Shown: in pieces, positions 8,618 through 18,240 of the stretch
Layout of the letters: every line of letters starts with the position of its first letter
Numbering within the stretch: position 1 is the stretch's first letter
Assembly (NCBI GenBank): GCA_963725415.1
Contig: CAVRZY010000035.1
Location: 6,640 to 70,639 of the forward strand
Direction: 5' to 3'
DNA: 64,000 nt
Source: CAVRZY01 sp963725415
GTDB taxonomy: Bacteria > Acidobacteriota > Terriglobia > Bryobacterales > Bryobacteraceae
The notes under the pieces: model-generated
What the model was told of the DNA's origin: nothing
The model's input: the letters and a program-made list of their open reading frames with translations, nothing else
Database searches by the model: none
Position numbers and translations under genes: made by a program

Positions 8618-9088
8618 TTATTCGCCAAGCTGCCGCGCCAGGTAGTTGTCCAGGCCAATCTCCTGGATCAGGTGGAGCTGGGTCTCCAGATAGTCGGCGT
8701 GACCCTCTTCGTCGGCCAGCAGTTTGTCGAGCAGCTCCTTGGAGCCGTTGTCCGCCAGCTCCGCGCACACCTTGATGGCCGCATTGTACATGGCGACCGC
8801 CCCCAGCTCCAGGGCCAGGTCGTTTTCCATTTGCGCTTCCACCGTCGAGCCGATCTTGACGGCCGGCGGCTCGGACATGACCGGCTGGCCATCCAGGAAA
8901 AGAATGCGCTCGATGACCTTCTCGGCGTGCTTCATCTCGTCAATCGACAGCTTCTTGGCGTGCTTCGCCAGGCGTCCGTAGCCCCAGTTTTCATTCATCT
9001 CCGCATGGACGAAGTACTGGTTTATGGCGGTCAGCTCCTCTTTGAGAGCCTGATTCAGCAGCGCAATCACTTTCTCGTTTCCACGCAT
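8618..9088 (-). CDS. bfr: Bacterioferritin
   Basis: 156 residues, the usual bacterioferritin length. All ferroxidase-centre residues are in place: Glu18, Glu51, His54, Glu94, Glu127 and His130. Met52 is present as the expected heme ligand at the subunit interface. The product should form a 24-subunit cytosolic shell that oxidises and stores iron. The ATG at 9088 is preceded by a strong AGGAGAATT ribosome-binding site. It is followed by the PIG-L gene after a short repeat-bearing gap, but the two functions look unrelated, so co-transcription is doubtful. There is no bacterioferritin-associated ferredoxin next to it. Confidence 0.95.
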   Translation of the reverse strand: MRGNEKVIALLNQALKEELTAINQYFVHAEMNENWGYGRLAKHAKKLSIDEMKHAEKVIERILFLDGQPVMSEPPAVKIGSTVEAQMENDLALELGAVAMYNAAIKVCAELADNGSKELLDKLLADEEGHADYLETQLHLIQEIGLDNYLARQLGE

Positions 9089-9467
9089 GCAATTCTCCTC
9101 TTGAGTATTCTAGACGGCTAGCTCATCCAGCATAGCAAAGTGCTGTCGGCTGGGAGAAATGGGGGCAGGACTCCATGAGGCAGACCTCACCCGCCCAGAT
9201 GAAAGTGGCGGAGAGATTTTCCAGACACTTTCTCAACCCTCAACTGGGGCGGGGACCCGTGCCGTCCGGCACGAACCGGCTGGGGCTCCAGGCCGGCATA
9301 TCATCGGCAGTGCCTCAGCCGAGGAGCGCTTGCTGCCGGGATCCGTGGGCCCCTGCGGGTCCGGCGGTCAACCTGCGAGGGACTTCAGACGTTCCCCTCA
9401 CAAAGTGTGAAGGAATCGCCTTGCACCCGACCGGCACAGGCTGTCAAGGACTGAGTCAGAGCGCCGC
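9089..9467. other. Intergenic region without a supported gene
   Basis: About 380 bases between bfr and the PIN-domain remnant. Short inverted words are present (GAAAGTG … CACTTTC near 9205-9235), as is a lone GTGCCTCAG near 9308 that matches the terminal word of the GTAATGCCTCAG repeat family but lacks a partner. ATGAAAGTGGCGG near 9198 resembles the arm of the 20450-20675 element. It looks like a graveyard of repeat fragments. Confidence 0.5.
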
Positions 9468-9775
9468 TCAGCGGATGTACCGCACCTGCACGCCGAGGCT
9501 TGGGATCCGCCAATTCTGATTGGCGGTCACGGCCGCTACCCCGCAGCGCTTTGCGGTGGCCAGGCAAGCTCGGTCGCCGAGCGAGAGGCCACGCGCTCGC
9601 GTCATCTGTTCCAGGCGCGCAGCAATCTCGGCGTCCTCCAGGGTGAACGGGAGCACCGCCACACCCAGGTCACCGATGGCTCTTCCGGCCTCCTCCGGCC
9701 CGGCGCGCATCGAGGTGAAGCTGCCCTCAGCGTGCGTCGTGGCGGCCGCGGCGGGGGCGGCAAACTGCCACCACT
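9468..9775 (-). pseudogene. 5'-truncated PIN-domain (VapC-type) toxin remnant
   Basis: Only the C-terminal half of a PIN-domain ribonuclease is readable: '…LGVAVLPFTLEDAEIAARLEQMTRARGLSLGDRACLATAKRCGVAAVTANQNW'. This corresponds to the second half of VapC, including the SLGDRACLA motif with one acidic metal ligand. The N-terminal strand with the first catalytic Asp ('vvlDaSall') is not found in any frame upstream to ~9890, and no VapB partner precedes it. An internal ATG at 9710 could start an 80-residue product, but it would lack the active site. I call it a decayed toxin gene. Confidence 0.6.
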
Positions 9776-9896
9776 GACAAGGGCCAGACTCCTTTGTGGG
9801 CGGCGACAGAGGCGGGCAAGACCGACGTTGCCCTGTTGCTTCCGAAGGCCGGGGCTAGGAGGTGAGTGAACGCCCCACAGGAGTAAACTGAAAGAG

Positions 9897-10106
9897 ATGG
9901 CGGAAAGCGGTATCCAATACGTTTCGGATGAGGACGGCCAGCCTGTCAGCGTGATTGTGCCGATCGACTTGTGGCGGGAGATCGAATCCGAGAAAGAAAC
10001 AGCGCATTTGCTGAAGAGCCACGCGATGAGACAGCGACTGCTGGAGGCCAAGGAGCGTCGGAGCGGAATCCCCTTCGAGGAAGCGCTTGAGAAGCTTGGA
10101 ATTTGA
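9897..10106 (+). CDS. YefM/Phd-family antitoxin
   Basis: 69 residues, small and acidic, starting at an ATG preceded by AAAGAG. The N-terminal half (IQYVSDEDGQPVSVIVPIDLWREIESEKET) resembles the DNA-binding/dimerisation part of Phd/YefM antitoxins, and the C-terminal half is the likely toxin-binding tail. Its 3' end overlaps the next gene, a clear YoeB homologue, so it is assigned as that toxin's antitoxin and operon autorepressor. The sequence alone would be a weak call; the neighbour makes it good. Confidence 0.8.
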   Translation: MAESGIQYVSDEDGQPVSVIVPIDLWREIESEKETAHLLKSHAMRQRLLEAKERRSGIPFEEALEKLGI

Positions 10107-10344
10107 CCCCGCAGCTTTCGAGGATCTCGCGTGGTGGGTTCAGCAAGATCGCTCTCAGGCGCTCCGGATCATAAAGCTCATTCGCGAAATACAGCGTGAG
10201 CCGTTCGCGGGGCTTGGCAAGCCGGAGCCGCTGAAGCATGAGTTGAGCGGTTGCTGGTCGCGGCGGGTTGACCAAGAACACCGTCTCGTCTATCAGGTGC
10301 TCGAAAACAAGATCCGTATTCTGGCTTGCCGCTATCACTACTGA
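10087..10344 (+). CDS. yoeB: YoeB/Txe-family mRNA interferase toxin
   Basis: 85 residues closely matching YoeB along its length: 'PFAGLGKPEPLKHELSGCWSRRVDQEHRLVYQVL…ACRYHY'. The catalytic set known for YoeB is present: Glu in GKPE, Arg in EHRLVY, and the C-terminal His-Tyr. It should cleave mRNA at the ribosomal A site when free of its antitoxin. The start is probably TTG at 10087 (or TTG at 10096), overlapping the antitoxin stop at 10106, the usual antitoxin-first arrangement. It looks intact and functional. Confidence 0.9.
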   Translation: MRSLEFDPAAFEDLAWWVQQDRSQALRIIKLIREIQREPFAGLGKPEPLKHELSGCWSRRVDQEHRLVYQVLENKIRILACRYHY

Positions 10345-10393
10345 CGCGGACTGATGGGAGCGGGCTTCTCTCTCAGCATCGATAGATCTCTTG

Positions 10394-10432
10394 TGGGCTT
10401 CAGCCCAGGTAAGCCGGCAGGACTGCCGGCTT
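10394..10432. repeat. Pair of small hairpins downstream of yoeB
   Basis: TGGGCTTCAGCCCA (10394-10407) and AAGCCGGCAGGACTGCCGGCTT (10411-10432) are two adjacent perfect hairpins. The second has a 9-bp arm and a 4-base loop. Neither has a T-run, so they are more like REP-type repeats than a classic terminator, though they could stabilise the yoeB 3' end. Confidence 0.5.
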
Positions 10433-10532
10433 GCAGGCTGGATAGCCCGCCCCACGGAGTTGTCTCAGCCATACGTTACCGGATTTGCGAAAGGCAGTAC
10501 TAAGGTGGCTGCCTGTCCCCATTTCTCTTGAT

Positions 10533-10561
10533 TTGACAGGCTTGCACGGGGCCTGTTAGAT
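10533..10561 (+). promoter_or_regulatory. Sigma-70-type promoter for the gcv operon
   Basis: TTGACA (10533-10538) is separated by exactly 17 bases from TTAGAT (10556-10561), a near-consensus housekeeping promoter. The likely start of transcription, 6-8 bases downstream, falls only about 5 bases before the gcvT ATG at 10573, so the message is nearly leaderless. No room is left for a glycine riboswitch, and none is seen. Confidence 0.65.
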
Positions 10562-10572
10562 TGGCTGTTTTC

Positions 10573-11672
<1,100 letters not shown>

Positions 11673-11676
<4 letters not shown>

Positions 11677-12065
11677 GCATGTATCCCAGCAATCTTTGGT
11701 ACACCAAGGAGCACGAGTGGGTGAAGGTGGAGGGTGAGATCGGCACGGTCGGGATCACCTTTCATGCGCAGAAGGAGCTCGGCGACATCGTTTATGTGGA
11801 CCTGCCGCAGGCCGGTGCGCGCGTCGAGCAGGGCAAGACGCTCGGCTCGGTCGAGTCCGTCAAGGCGGTTTCCGATATCTATTCGCCGGTCTCCGGCGAG
11901 GTGATCGAAACCAACGAGTCGCTGGCCGAGGCCCCGGAGAAACTGAACCAGGACCCGCACGGCGCGGCCTGGCTGGTAAGAATCAGGATGAGCGCGCCGG
12001 AGGAGATTGCGCGCCTGATGACCGCGTCGGATTATCAGAGTTACTTGGGAGAGGAAGTCTACTAG
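11673..12065 (+). CDS. gcvH: Glycine cleavage system H protein
   Basis: 130 residues. The start ATG overlaps the gcvT stop. The lipoyl domain is clear, with 'GKTLGSVESVKAVSDIYSPVSGEV' containing the lysine that carries the lipoyl arm and shuttles the aminomethyl group between the P, T and L proteins. The N-terminal 'YPSNLWYTKEHEWVK' is standard. An alternative start two codons later (11679) is possible. The next gene starts one base after its stop. The L protein (dihydrolipoyl dehydrogenase) is not in this window. Confidence 0.95.
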
Positions 12066-12066
12066 C

Positions 12067-13386
12067 TTGCGCTATCTGCCGAAATCGGAATCCGAGCGGG
12101 GCGAGATGCTGGCGGCCCTGGGCCTGGGCTCGATCGAGGAGCTGTTTTCCCAGGTGCCTGCGGAGGTTCGCCTCGCTGGTCCGCTGGGGCTGGAGAAGGG
12201 CAAGTCGGAGTACGAGGTGCTGGATTACTTCCGCGCCCGAGGAGCGGAGAACGCTGCCGGCTGGCCCTGCTTCCTGGGCGCCGGCGCCTACTTCCACTAC
12301 CAGCCCGTGCTGGTGGACGCCATGGTCTCCAGGGGCGAGTTCCTGACTTCCTACACTCCTTACCAGGCCGAGATCTCGCAGGGCACGCTGACCGCTATCT
12401 TCGAATTCCAGAGCATGCTGTGCCAGTTGACCGGAATGGAGGTGGCCAACGCGTCGATGTACGACGGCTCGACGGCTGTGCCCGAATCCGTGATGATGGC
12501 GGCGCGCATCACCGGACGTCGCCGCGTAGTGGTGGCGCGCACACTCCATCCCGAGTACCGCGCCGTGCTCCGCACCTATGCCCGTAACCAGGGGCTGGCC
12601 GTCGAGGAGTGCGGCTACCTCTCCGATTCCGGCCTGCTGGATGCCGAGGACCTGGAGCGCAAGGTCAGCGAGCAGACGGCGGCGGTGGTGATCCAGTCGC
12701 CCAACTTCTTCGGCATCGTCGAGAAGGTGAAGGCGGCGGCTGAGATCGCGCACCGTTCCGGCGCGCTGCTGGTGGATGTGTTCGCGGAGGCTGTCTCGCT
12801 GGGGCTGCTGGCGCCGCCCGTGGAGGCCGATATCGTGGCGGGGGAGTTGCAGTCTTTCGCTCTGCCGCCGAGCTTTGGGGGGCCGTACGCCGGCGTCATC
12901 GCCACCAAGGAGCGCTTCATGCGGCAACTGCCGGGAAGGCTGGTGGGCGAGACCAAGGATTCGCGCGGCAACCGGGCCTTCTGCCTCACGCTCTCGACTC
13001 GCGAGCAGCACATCCGGCGCGAGAAAGCCACCTCGAACATCTGCACCAACCAGGCCCTGATCGCGCTGATGGCCACGGTCTTCATGACGGTCTACGGAAA
13101 GCAGGGCCTGCGGGAGCTGGCGGAACAGAACCTGGCGAAAGCGCATTATTTGGGGAGCAAGCTGCCGCTGCGATTCACGGGGCCTTTTTTCAACGAGTTC
13201 GTGGCGGCCTGCGGCGGGCGGTCCGCGGAAACGATCAACGGCGGCCTGCGCGACAATAAGATCATCGGCGGCCTGGCGCTGGGGCGCTTCTACCCGGAAC
13301 TGGACAACTGCATGCTGCTGTGCGCCACCGAAATGAGCGCGCGGGAGTCGATGGACAGGCTGGCGGAGGTGTTCCACCGTGACTGA
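12067..13386 (+). CDS. gcvPA: Glycine dehydrogenase (decarboxylating) subunit 1, P-protein N-terminal half
   Basis: 439 residues, the size of the split-type P-protein alpha subunit. It begins 'RYLPKSESERGEMLAALGL' and shows 'TSYTPYQAEISQGTLTAIFEFQSM', 'ANASMYDGSTA' and 'RGNRAFCLTLSTREQHIRREKATSNICTNQAL', all hallmark GcvPA blocks. With GcvPB it forms the PLP enzyme that decarboxylates glycine. The start appears to be TTG at 12067, directly after the gcvH stop; no ATG is suitably placed. The 3' end overlaps the GTG of gcvPB by 8 bases. Confidence 0.95.
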   Translation: MRYLPKSESERGEMLAALGLGSIEELFSQVPAEVRLAGPLGLEKGKSEYEVLDYFRARGAENAAGWPCFLGAGAYFHYQPVLVDAMVSRGEFLTSYTPYQAEISQGTLTAIFEFQSMLCQLTGMEVANASMYDGSTAVPESVMMAARITGRRRVVVARTLHPEYRAVLRTYARNQGLAVEECGYLSDSGLLDAEDLERKVSEQTAAVVIQSPNFFGIVEKVKAAAEIAHRSGALLVDVFAEAVSLGLLAPPVEADIVAGELQSFALPPSFGGPYAGVIATKERFMRQLPGRLVGETKDSRGNRAFCLTLSTREQHIRREKATSNICTNQALIALMATVFMTVYGKQGLRELAEQNLAKAHYLGSKLPLRFTGPFFNEFVAACGGRSAETINGGLRDNKIIGGLALGRFYPELDNCMLLCATEMSARESMDRLAEVFHRD

Positions 13387-14875
13387 CGCGATCCGCAAAG
13401 TCCGGCCCCACATCAGCCAGAACGAGCCGCTCGTGTTCGAGCTGAGCTCGCCGGGCAAGAAGGGCTACCAGTTGCCCGAGCTGGACGTGCCGCCGGTGGA
13501 TGCGGCGGCGGCGTTAGGGGCACAGAACGTGCGCGCGGAAATCGAGGGCTTTCCGGAAGTGAGCGAGGTGGAGGCGCTGCGGCATTTTACGCGCCTCTCA
13601 ACCTGGAACTATGCCATCGATCACGGCATGTATCCGCTGGGTTCCTGCACCATGAAGTACAACCCGCGCGTGAACGAGGTGGCGGCGCGCATCGAGGGGC
13701 TGGCCTGGGCGCATCCTTACCAGCCGGAGCCGCTGGCGCAGGGCGCTCTGGAGATCATGGCGCGGCTGGAGGCGGCGCTGGCCGAGATCACCGGGATGGA
13801 CGCGGTGACGCTTCAGCCCGCCGCCGGCGCGCACGGCGAGCTGACCGGCATCCTGCTGGCCCGCGCCTACCTGGAGGCGCGCGGCAATCCGCGCAAGAAG
13901 ATCCTCATTCCGGACTCGGCCCACGGCACCAACCCGGCCACCGCCGCCATTGCCGGCTACGCGGTCGAGAACATCCGCTCGAACGAGCGCGGCATGATCG
14001 ACGTGGATGCCCTGGCCGGCCTGGTGGATGAAGACGTGGCGGCGCTGATGATCACCAACCCGAACACGCTCGGGGTGTTTGAAGTGAATATCTGCGGGGT
14101 CGCCGAGATTCTGCACTCGAAGGGCGCCTTGCTGTACCTGGACGGCGCCAACATGAACGCGCTGCTGGGCATCACGCGTCCGGGCGACACGGGCGTGGAC
14201 GTGATGCACCTGAACCTGCACAAGACCTTCTCGACGCCGCACGGGGGCGGAGGCCCGGGCAGCGGACCGGTGGCGGTGAAGAGCCACCTCGAGGCGTTCC
14301 TGCCCGTGCCGCGGCTCAGACGTGTAGGCGATAAGTGGGCGTTTGACTACGACCGCCCGCAGTCCATCGGCAGGGTGCGCGCCTTTTATGGGAACTTCGG
14401 CGTGCTGGTGCGCGCGCTGGCCTACATCCTGGCCCAGGGCGGCGAGGGGCTGTACAACGCCACCTTGGACGCCGTGCTCAACGCCAACTACGTGCGCCAG
14501 GCCCTGATGCCGTATTACGACATGCCGCACCAGGCCCCCTCGATGCACGAGTGCGTCTTCAGCGACCAGCGCCAGGCCCGCAGAGGCGTGCGAACCGGCG
14601 ACATCGCCAAGCGGCTCATCGACTACGGATTCCACCCCTATACGGTGAGCTTCCCCCTCATCGTTCACGGGGCTTTGATGATCGAGCCGACCGAGAGCGA
14701 GAGCAAGCGGGAACTGGACCTGTTCATCGAGGCCCTGATCTCGATCGCCAAAGAAGCGGAAGAGAATCCCGAGCTGGTTTTGAAAGCGCCTCACAACACC
14801 CGAACCAGCCGTGTGGATGAAGTGACGGCTGCGCGCAAGCCGGTCCTCCGATGGCGGCCCCAGCCCCAGCGCTAG
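13379..14875 (+). CDS. gcvPB: Glycine dehydrogenase (decarboxylating) subunit 2, P-protein C-terminal half
   Basis: 498 residues, normal for the beta subunit of split P-protein. The PLP-binding segment 'MHLNLHKTFSTPHGGGGPGSGP' contains the Schiff-base lysine. Upstream blocks 'NYAIDHGMYPLGSCTMKYNPRVNE' and 'QPAAGAHGELTGILLARAYL' are well kept. It starts at GTG 13379 inside the end of gcvPA. Its last 25 bases overlap the next gene, a membrane glycosyltransferase, in a different frame; whether that gene truly belongs to the same transcript is uncertain. Confidence 0.95.
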   Translation: MTDAIRKVRPHISQNEPLVFELSSPGKKGYQLPELDVPPVDAAAALGAQNVRAEIEGFPEVSEVEALRHFTRLSTWNYAIDHGMYPLGSCTMKYNPRVNEVAARIEGLAWAHPYQPEPLAQGALEIMARLEAALAEITGMDAVTLQPAAGAHGELTGILLARAYLEARGNPRKKILIPDSAHGTNPATAAIAGYAVENIRSNERGMIDVDALAGLVDEDVAALMITNPNTLGVFEVNICGVAEILHSKGALLYLDGANMNALLGITRPGDTGVDVMHLNLHKTFSTPHGGGGPGSGPVAVKSHLEAFLPVPRLRRVGDKWAFDYDRPQSIGRVRAFYGNFGVLVRALAYILAQGGEGLYNATLDAVLNANYVRQALMPYYDMPHQAPSMHECVFSDQRQARRGVRTGDIAKRLIDYGFHPYTVSFPLIVHGALMIEPTESESKRELDLFIEALISIAKEAEENPELVLKAPHNTRTSRVDEVTAARKPVLRWRPQPQR

Positions 14876-16944
14876 CCGGCGGGCGCCGCCAGATCCTGCT
14901 GGTTCTGGCGGTTGTCCTGCTCATCCGCGTGCCGTTTCTCAACCAGGCCGTTCAGGGCGACGACATTTACTACCTGGCTGGCGCGCAGCACGCTCAGATC
15001 GACCCGCTGCACCCCAACCATGCGCGCTATGGGTTTTTGGGCGAGATGGTGGACATGCGCGGGCATCCGCACCCGCCGCTGAATTGCTGGTTCCTGGCGG
15101 GGCTGCTGGCCATTTTTGGAGATGTCTACGAAGTGCCGTTTCATACGGCCTACATGCTGTGGTCGCTGATGGCGGCGCTGGCCGCGTGGTCGCTGGCGAA
15201 GCGGTTCACTGCGCAGCCGCTTCCGGCCACGCTACTGTTCCTGGCGACGCCTGCGTTCGTGGTGAATGGGAACTCGTTTGAATCCGACCTGCCGTTCCTG
15301 GCGCTCTGGATGGCGGCGCTGGCCCTGTTCATCAAGGCGGCAGAGGCGAGAGTAATGCCTCAGCCTCGGGGGCCGTGGGATAAGCTTCAGCTTGTCTCGG
15401 GCGGTATTCGAAAGGCGTCCGGACAGGCTGAAAGTCTATCCCACCCGGGTGCACAGGCTATTGCCCCCGAGACTGAGGCATTACACGCGCGGTCAGGGAA
15501 GTGGCTGGCGGGAGCGGCGCTGTCGCTGGCGCTGGCTGCGCTGGCCGCCTACCAGGCAGTGCTGATTGTGCCGGTGCTGTGGGCGTACCTGTGGTTGCGG
15601 GCGCGCAAGTGGCGGGCGGGCTGGCTGGTGACGCTGGTCCCGGTGGCTACCCTGGCGGGGTGGCAGCTTTTCGAGCGCGCCTCGACGGGCGCCCTGCCGG
15701 CCTCCGTGCTGGCCGGCTATTTTCACGCGTACGGCTTCCAGGATCTCGGCAGAAAGCTCGCCAACGCGGCGGCCTTGACGGCCCACGCCGGCTGGCTGGT
15801 CTTTCCTCTGCTGGCGGTAGCTGCCTGCCTGCGCATCCCGCGTTGGTCGTGGGCGGTTGTCCTGCTGGGCACGGCGGGCGCGGCGCTGCTGGATTCGAAT
15901 CCGCTTTTCTGGGCCTCCTTTGGAACTGGGTTGCTCCTGATCTGCTACTGTGCTGTTTCGTTCCGGGAGGCTTCGTTCCTGTCTGCCTGGGTGCTGATCT
16001 TCTTCGCTGGCGCGCTGGTGCTGTTCTTTGCCGGCTCGGCGCGCTATCTGCTGCCCATAGCGGCGGCGGTAGCCCTGCTGGTTGCGCGCAACCTGTCCCA
16101 GCGCCCACGCTGGTTGATTGCGGGCGCGGCCCTCCAGTTGTCGCTGGGACTGTGCCTCAGTGTTGTGAATTACCAACACTGGGAGGGCTACCGGAGGTTT
16201 GCCCGTTCGCTGGCGGGCGAATCTGCACAGAAGAGGGTATGGATCAACGGCGAGTGGGGCCTGCGGTATTACCTGGAAACCGAGGGCGGGCTGGCGCTGA
16301 TGCGCGGACAGGCGGTGCGTCCAGGGGAGATGGTGGTATCGAGCCGGCTGGCCATGCCCATCGAGTTCACCACCGGCGGCGGGGCGCTGGTTCCGGTGGC
16401 GCAATGGGAGATCCGATCCTGGCTGCCCTTTCGGCTGACCGCTCTGGGCGCCCGCTCGGCTTACTCGACGATCGCGCTTGGCCTCCGGCCGTTCGATGTG
16501 GGGAGCGGTCCGATCGACGTAGTGCGCGCCGACGCCGTCGTCGAGCGCCGGCCCACCCTCGAGTACCTGCCCATGAACGCGCCGGAAGCCGAGCAGCAGA
16601 TCGTCAGTGGAATCTATGCGCTCGAATCGAACCAGTGGCGCTGGATGGGGGACCGCGCCCTCATCCTGCTGAAGCGGCCGGAGAGACCGCTGCCGCTCCA
16701 GGCGGTCTTCTACATCCCGGACAACGCGCCGGCGCGCCGCATCGTGATGACGGTGGACGGCCAGCCGGCGGCGGAACGGGCCTATGCCGGTTCCGGGATG
16801 CACACGCTTGCCTCTGCTCCGATCGCCGGGGCAGGTGACAGCGTGACCGTGACCATCACCGTGGATCGGACCTTCTCCGTGCCGGGCGATCACCGGCGGC
16901 TCGGAATCATCCTGAGCGCGGTGGGGTTTAAAGCAGCGCGCTGA
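14851..16944 (+). CDS. Membrane glycosyltransferase (GT39/ArnT-like) carrying an in-frame MITE
   Basis: 697 residues. A short cytosolic start and first helix (ILLVLAVVLLIRVPFL) precede the luminal acidic motif 'AVQGDDIYYLAGAQH' and 'HPHPPLNCWFLAGLL', as in GT-C dolichol/polyprenyl-phosphate-sugar transferases. About ten further helices and a C-terminal periplasmic domain follow. Residues ~168-212 (VMPQPRGPWDKLQ… to …ETEALH) do not belong to the family. They are the translation of a 133-bp palindromic repeat (15352-15484) that also sits between genes at 20282. The insertion keeps the frame and falls in a loop after a hydrophobic helix, so the protein may still fold. It overlaps gcvPB by 25 bases. 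Confidence 0.75.
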   Translation: MAAPAPALAGGRRQILLVLAVVLLIRVPFLNQAVQGDDIYYLAGAQHAQIDPLHPNHARYGFLGEMVDMRGHPHPPLNCWFLAGLLAIFGDVYEVPFHTAYMLWSLMAALAAWSLAKRFTAQPLPATLLFLATPAFVVNGNSFESDLPFLALWMAALALFIKAAEARVMPQPRGPWDKLQLVSGGIRKASGQAESLSHPGAQAIAPETEALHARSGKWLAGAALSLALAALAAYQAVLIVPVLWAYLWLRARKWRAGWLVTLVPVATLAGWQLFERASTGALPASVLAGYFHAYGFQDLGRKLANAAALTAHAGWLVFPLLAVAACLRIPRWSWAVVLLGTAGAALLDSNPLFWASFGTGLLLICYCAVSFREASFLSAWVLIFFAGALVLFFAGSARYLLPIAAAVALLVARNLSQRPRWLIAGAALQLSLGLCLSVVNYQHWEGYRRFARSLAGESAQKRVWINGEWGLRYYLETEGGLALMRGQAVRPGEMVVSSRLAMPIEFTTGGGALVPVAQWEIRSWLPFRLTALGARSAYSTIALGLRPFDVGSGPIDVVRADAVVERRPTLEYLPMNAPEAEQQIVSGIYALESNQWRWMGDRALILLKRPERPLPLQAVFYIPDNAPARRIVMTVDGQPAAERAYAGSGMHTLASAPIAGAGDSVTVTITVDRTFSVPGDHRRLGIILSAVGFKAAR
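15352..15484. repeat. GTAATGCCTCAG-family MITE, copy 1, inside a gene
   Basis: A 133-bp imperfect palindrome with perfect 12-bp ends GTAATGCCTCAG/CTGAGGCATTAC. It differs from the copy at 20282-20414 at only about seven positions. The flanking 8-mers AGGCGAGA and ACGCGCGG agree at five of eight positions, consistent with an old, diverged 8-bp target duplication. 133 plus 8 is 141 bases, a multiple of three, which explains why the host reading frame survives. Confidence 0.9.
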
Positions 16945-17748
16945 CGGCAGCGGCCACAGCTTCCAGTGGAATGTTCCCGATGGGTCCCCTCGGTGTTGGG
17001 GTCGCTACGATGCGGACCTGCGGGCCGCGGGGAGCCCAGATGGCCGGATCGCTGGGGCCGAACAAGGCAATCACCGGCGTTCCCACCGCGGCAGCCAGAT
17101 GGGTGATGCCGGAATCGTTTCCGATGTAGAGGCGGGCGCGGGCCAGCCAGCAGGCCAGCTCGAAGAGGTCATCGATTCGTACCGCGTTCTCCAGCGTCTC
17201 CGCTGGTCCGGCGCACCAGTGGACCGGCATGCGCGCGCCGAGCCTGCGCGCCAGCTCCCGGTATCTTTCGAGCGGCCAGTTCTTCTTTGGGCTGCCTGAG
17301 AACGGGTGGATGACTGCGAAGCCCCCCTCCGAGTGCGGGCAGTCGATGCGTGGGATGGCGGTTGAAACCGTGGGTCCCACTTGCTGGACGTGGAAATCCG
17401 CGGCATGGACGCCTGCGCGTTCATCCGGCAGCGCTGGAAGAAAACGAAAGGGCAGACCGAAGCTGGCCACCGCCGCCCGGAATTCCGGGCGGTTGCTCCC
17501 GTACCAGGAGACGATTTCCCCGAAGCTTGCCAGGCGCTCGATCAGCTCCGCGGGCGCCTCGCGATCGGGAATGCCGAGCAAGTCAAGGCCTGTGGCGGCG
17601 ATCGAGCAGACGCGCTCGGCAAATCGGATCAGGGGCACGTTTTGCGAGGCCACCCACACTTCCAGATACTCTGCCCGCAGAGCTCCATGGCGGGGAGCGC
17701 AAGAATGCAATCGCCGATGCCACCCGGACGAATCAGCAGGCGCCGCAA
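16928..17748 (-). pseudogene. Glycosyltransferase family 9 (heptosyltransferase-like), one frameshift
   Basis: The start is a TTG at 17748, just after the stop of the upstream nDsbD-like gene. The first frame gives the GT9 nucleotide-binding start 'RLLIRPGGIGDCILALPAMEL'. At about 17680-17687 the frame changes and continues as 'LRAEYLEVWVASQNVPLIRF…', through 'HPFSGSPKKNWPLERYRELARRL' and 'YIGNDSGITHLAAAVGTPVIALFGPSDPAIWAP', the classic GT9 C-terminal donor-site block. One missing base (MEL-LRAEY) restores a ~273-residue enzyme, so this is either a sequence error or a recent mutation. The family adds heptose or similar sugars to lipopolysaccharide-type acceptors. Confidence 0.8.
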
Positions 17749-17751
17749 GCG

Positions 17752-18240
17752 TTATTGGATCTCGAAAGGAAGCCGAACCTCGAGGGTTCGGGGAGGCAGG
17801 CAAGATTCCTCATCGCAGGCCTGGTAGCGCAGCCGGCCCACCAGCGCGCCCGGGCCGAGTGGAGCGTCCGCGGTCGCCTTGAACCGGGTGAGGATACTGA
17901 AATCCCCCGTGAAGACCGAGAGCGGCTTCGAAGAGAAGTCGTACTTTCGCAGCTCCGGAGTGGGGTAGATGACCTCGATCGCTTTGAGAGGCCCAGTCTC
18001 GTCCCAGCGCAGGCGCAGGGGGATCAGATACTCGTCGTTGGGGCTGTTGCTGTTGACGTGGTAGCCGTCGCGGAGCTGGACGGCGATCTTGACCTCCACG
18101 GTGCGGTTGCGCTTGGCAACCGTTTTTTGCGGCGCTGTTGCCGTGAGAACCGAACTACTCTGCCCCAGCAGCACGGGCTGGCAGGCCAGCGCCGCGATCG
18201 CCAGCATGAAATGAAGACTGGAAAAGTTGCGTGAAATCAT
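17752..18240 (-). CDS. nDsbD-like (thiol:disulfide interchange N-terminal domain) secreted protein
   Basis: 162 residues with a signal peptide (MLAIAALACQPVLLGQ) and one Ig-like domain resembling the periplasmic N-terminal domain of DsbD. It includes 'RDGYHVNSNSPNDEYLIPLRL' and the redox-pair region 'YQACDEESCLPPRTLEVRLPF'. In DsbD this pair passes electrons to periplasmic partners. The membrane and C-terminal thioredoxin domains of DsbD are absent, and a separate TlpA-like thioredoxin lies directly upstream (overlapping by up to 85 bases), so the two may work as a split pair. The start could be ATG 18240 or ATG 18207; the latter gives a cleaner signal peptide. Confidence 0.8.
   Translation of the reverse strand: MISRNFSSLHFMLAIAALACQPVLLGQSSSVLTATAPQKTVAKRNRTVEVKIAVQLRDGYHVNSNSPNDEYLIPLRLRWDETGPLKAIEVIYPTPELRKYDFSSKPLSVFTGDFSILTRFKATADAPLGPGALVGRLRYQACDEESCLPPRTLEVRLPFEIQ

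Noticed and set aside
6232..8775. An 847-codon open frame on the plus strand
   Set aside because: It lies wholly opposite the PIG-L gene, whose motifs and coupling are clear. It has His/Arg/Gly-rich low-quality sequence typical of antisense frames in GC-rich DNA.
10345..10572. Glycine riboswitch upstream of gcvT
   Set aside because: No tandem aptamer features are seen, and the consensus promoter lies only ~12 bases before the start codon, leaving no room for a leader.
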